Of a stretch of DNA of 7,870 bases, positions 7,501 through 7,870 are shown one piece after another. The notes beneath the pieces were generated by a model. That model ran no database searches, was not told the origin of the DNA, and saw only the letters and a list, made by a program, of their open reading frames with translations. A program made the position numbers and the translations under genes. Origin of the DNA: an uncultured Saprospirales bacterium (lineage in GTDB: Bacteria; Bacteroidota; Bacteroidia; Chitinophagales; JADIYW01); assembly GCA_938008535.1 (NCBI GenBank), contig CALLKF010000092.1, forward strand, positions 1 to 7,870. Reading direction: 5' to 3'. The number at the start of each line of letters is the position of its first letter. The stretch's first letter is position 1.

Positions 7501-7685
7501 AATTGTGAAAGTTGGTTATCTGGATACAATGTAGCCGGATTTTCCATTTTAATACTTTTCTCAGCCATTTCTACTGCTTTTTTCTCAATAGAATTGACTT
7601 TAAAAGTGAACGATAAGCAGTATATGCAAACTAAAACAATTAGTGCTGTTAATGCAATCAGTGCGTTTCTTGTACCTTTACCCAT
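4569..7685 (-). CDS. secDF: SecDF fusion, Sec translocase accessory subunit
   Basis: One 1038-residue inner-membrane protein joins SecD and SecF, which use the proton gradient to help pull proteins out of the SecYEG channel. The SecD half has TM1 (about 7-28), the LGLDLQGG motif (104-111), a large periplasmic P1 region to about 535, and five more helices (about 540-690) containing GMAVDANVIIYERIKEEL (605-622) with the conserved membrane Asp609. The SecF half starts near 717, with a helix (724-743), LGIDFKGG (748-755), a periplasmic domain to about 855, and five helices including GYSINDTVIIFDRLRE (925-940) with Asp930 and the STLSRT Arg964; these match the proton-path residues of known SecDF. 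Residues 292-345 are an Asn/Ser/Lys-rich linker in P1 with three NPL motifs. The tail is basic (ending KTVATKKK). ATG 7683-7685 precedes a normal N-terminal helix and lies 23 bases after a -7 promoter element. Confidence 0.97.
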   Translation of the reverse strand: MGKGTRNALIALTALIVLVCIYCLSFTFKVNSIEKKAVEMAEKSIKMENPATLYPDNQLSQFLYEDSIHQQRISLKNRYLDSIANEKVFLGSTYKSCKEQQLSLGLDLQGGMSVVLQVSLKELLVSLADNNKDANFRKALEVAEQKMITNNEDYITLFIKSFREISKDTKLSQLFATRNNKDVLTFESSDAAVEKYIRTQSGDAINRTYSIIQSRIDQFGTKQPTVTLEANKGRITVEIAGVDNPARVRKLLQATANLEFWECYRGGDLGKSINDANVALKNYLDNQKDLGKDSSAKVENPLNSILSNGNTDSASTNNPLGGKTDNKEKKDTSNSKKLEDFKNENPLMAVFNANIDNSGYFQKSPVIGYVNVLDTSKFTEYMNIPEVRGVFPKEVDFLFGAKPFMGSDKKTKFYEIYAIKRNTNNGKAPLDGSAVVQAGPDTDPQGRSTVGMKMNSVGARTWRELTRKNVGQCIAIVLDNQVYSAPNVENEIDGGSSSITGGFDAQEATDLANVLKTGKLPASARIIEEELVGASLGEGAIKAGLLSMVAAFLLIVVFMILFYSTSGVLAILVLLLNLLLLIGLMAGFGSTLTLPGIAGIVLTLGMAVDANVIIYERIKEELRDGKGLRVAVEEGFKHSLSAILDGNITTFLTAAILFAVGIGPVKGFAVTLMIGIATTLFTAVLITKMIVDARMEKGKELAYFTPFTKNFLQGINFDFIGKRKITYAISTVIIIAGFASFFTRGFELGIDFKGGREYKVRFENKVNTSEVRDELTKVLGSGTIVKQFGSENQVKITTSYLITKTGKEVDGLVDNAVYKGLAKYIPNTSFENFKRVNVMSSTKVDPTITGDFKRSSTWATILSLVGIFIYILIRFRKYGYSVGAIAATAHDAFVVIALFSMLHGILPFAMEVDQTFIAAILTIIGYSINDTVIIFDRLREYLGMRPNADMKDTMNAAINSTLSRTFNTAFTVFIVVLILFLFGGPVLKGFSFAMLIGVVVGCYSSVFIASPIMYDLDKSHDKTHHLASTTKTVATKKK

Positions 7686-7708
7686 AATAAAAAACTTAAA
7701 TTAGGGCG

Positions 7709-7716
7709 CAAAGATA
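7709..7716 (-). promoter_or_regulatory. secDF: Bacteroidota-type -7 promoter element for secDF
   Basis: On the minus strand, TATCTTTG matches the Bacteroidota -7 consensus TAnnTTTG exactly and lies 23 bases before the secDF ATG, followed by CGCCCTAA, where transcription would begin. The matching -33 element is weak: TTTCTG ends about 18 bases upstream (near 7735-7740), against the TTTG form expected. No Shine-Dalgarno-like sequence is visible, which is normal in this phylum. Confidence 0.75.
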
Positions 7717-7743
7717 CGATTTTTAGCCAAAAAACAGAAACGA

Positions 7744-7764
7744 TTATCCACAGATTGTGTTATA
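7744..7764. promoter_or_regulatory. DnaA-box-like site within an imperfect palindrome upstream of secDF
   Basis: TTATCCACA at 7744-7752 is identical to the high-affinity DnaA box consensus. It is followed by TGTGTTATAA (7755-7764), which is the inverted form with one extra base, making an imperfect palindrome. It lies some 28 bases upstream of the secDF -7 element, a position suited to regulation. I see only this one perfect box, so an origin is not supported. Confidence 0.4.
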
Positions 7765-7840
7765 AATCAATTAATAAATGAACGATTTTTTTTCTGCTGA
7801 TTAAAAATATAGCTTAATCCTAATATAAACAGCAATTTCT

Positions 7841-7866
7841 CTTACTTTTTGATGCCAAAAAGTAAG
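7841..7866. repeat. Perfect 11-bp hairpin at the window edge
   Basis: CTTACTTTTTG (7841-7851) and CAAAAAGTAAG (7856-7866) are perfect reverse complements around the loop ATGC. No U-tract follows on either strand within view, although on the plus strand the window ends 4 bases later. From memory, palindromes of the form CTTACTTTTTG-loop-CAAAAAGTAAG are scattered between genes in many Bacteroidota genomes, so this is more likely a dispersed palindromic repeat or bidirectional transcript end than a gene-specific regulator. Confidence 0.7.
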
Positions 7867-7870
7867 CAAA

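Noticed and set aside
7686..7870. Chromosome origin (oriC) upstream of secDF
   Set aside because: Only one perfect DnaA box and no cluster, and no dnaA or dnaN gene in view; the site is kept as a possible regulatory element only.

Overview
The window looks like ordinary chromosomal DNA from a member of the Bacteroidota, probably a Chitinophagales- or Saprospiria-like lineage. This rests on the AT-rich composition, a SecD-SecF fusion of 1038 residues, a Bacteroidota-type -7 promoter element (TAnnTTTG form) in front of it, an outer-membrane protein end resembling the PorV/PorQ family, and a diheme peroxidase with the Cys-containing C-terminal tail seen in Bacteroidota MauG-like proteins. The exact genus cannot be read from the sequence.

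Layout, left to right. Positions 3-278 (+) are the last 91 codons of an outer-membrane beta-barrel protein. After a 76-base gap come three plus-strand genes packed like an operon: a MauG/cytochrome c peroxidase-like diheme protein (355-1713, GTG start, lipoprotein-like signal), a GT4-like glycosyltransferase (1717-2808, 3 bases later) and a second GT-B glycosyltransferase (2808-3947, overlapping its neighbour by one base in a TAATG junction). A repeat-rich 117-base gap (3948-4064) separates these from two minus-strand genes that converge on them: a hotdog-fold acyl-CoA thioesterase (4065-4505) and secDF (4569-7685). A strong intrinsic terminator (4511-4545) lies between secDF and the thioesterase. 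The last 185 bases (7686-7870) hold the secDF promoter, one perfect DnaA-box-like 9-mer and a perfect 11-bp hairpin at the window edge; I see no gene there.

How the genes relate. The two glycosyltransferases probably act one after the other on the same surface glycan or glycolipid, since they are translationally coupled. The peroxidase ahead of them has no obvious pathway link. SecDF is a housekeeping part of the Sec export machinery. The thioesterase probably trims acyl-CoA or acyl-ACP and is not clearly linked to its neighbours.

I do not see a new defence, mobile or biosynthetic system. The most interesting signals are small-scale: (i) a heptanucleotide tandem repeat that forms codons 3-14 of the second glycosyltransferase, where losing or gaining one unit creates an early stop, so it could act as an on/off switch; (ii) a REP-like inverted repeat whose right arm supplies the last codons and stop codon of the thioesterase; (iii) a terminator whose U-tract is the ribosome-binding region of the thioesterase.
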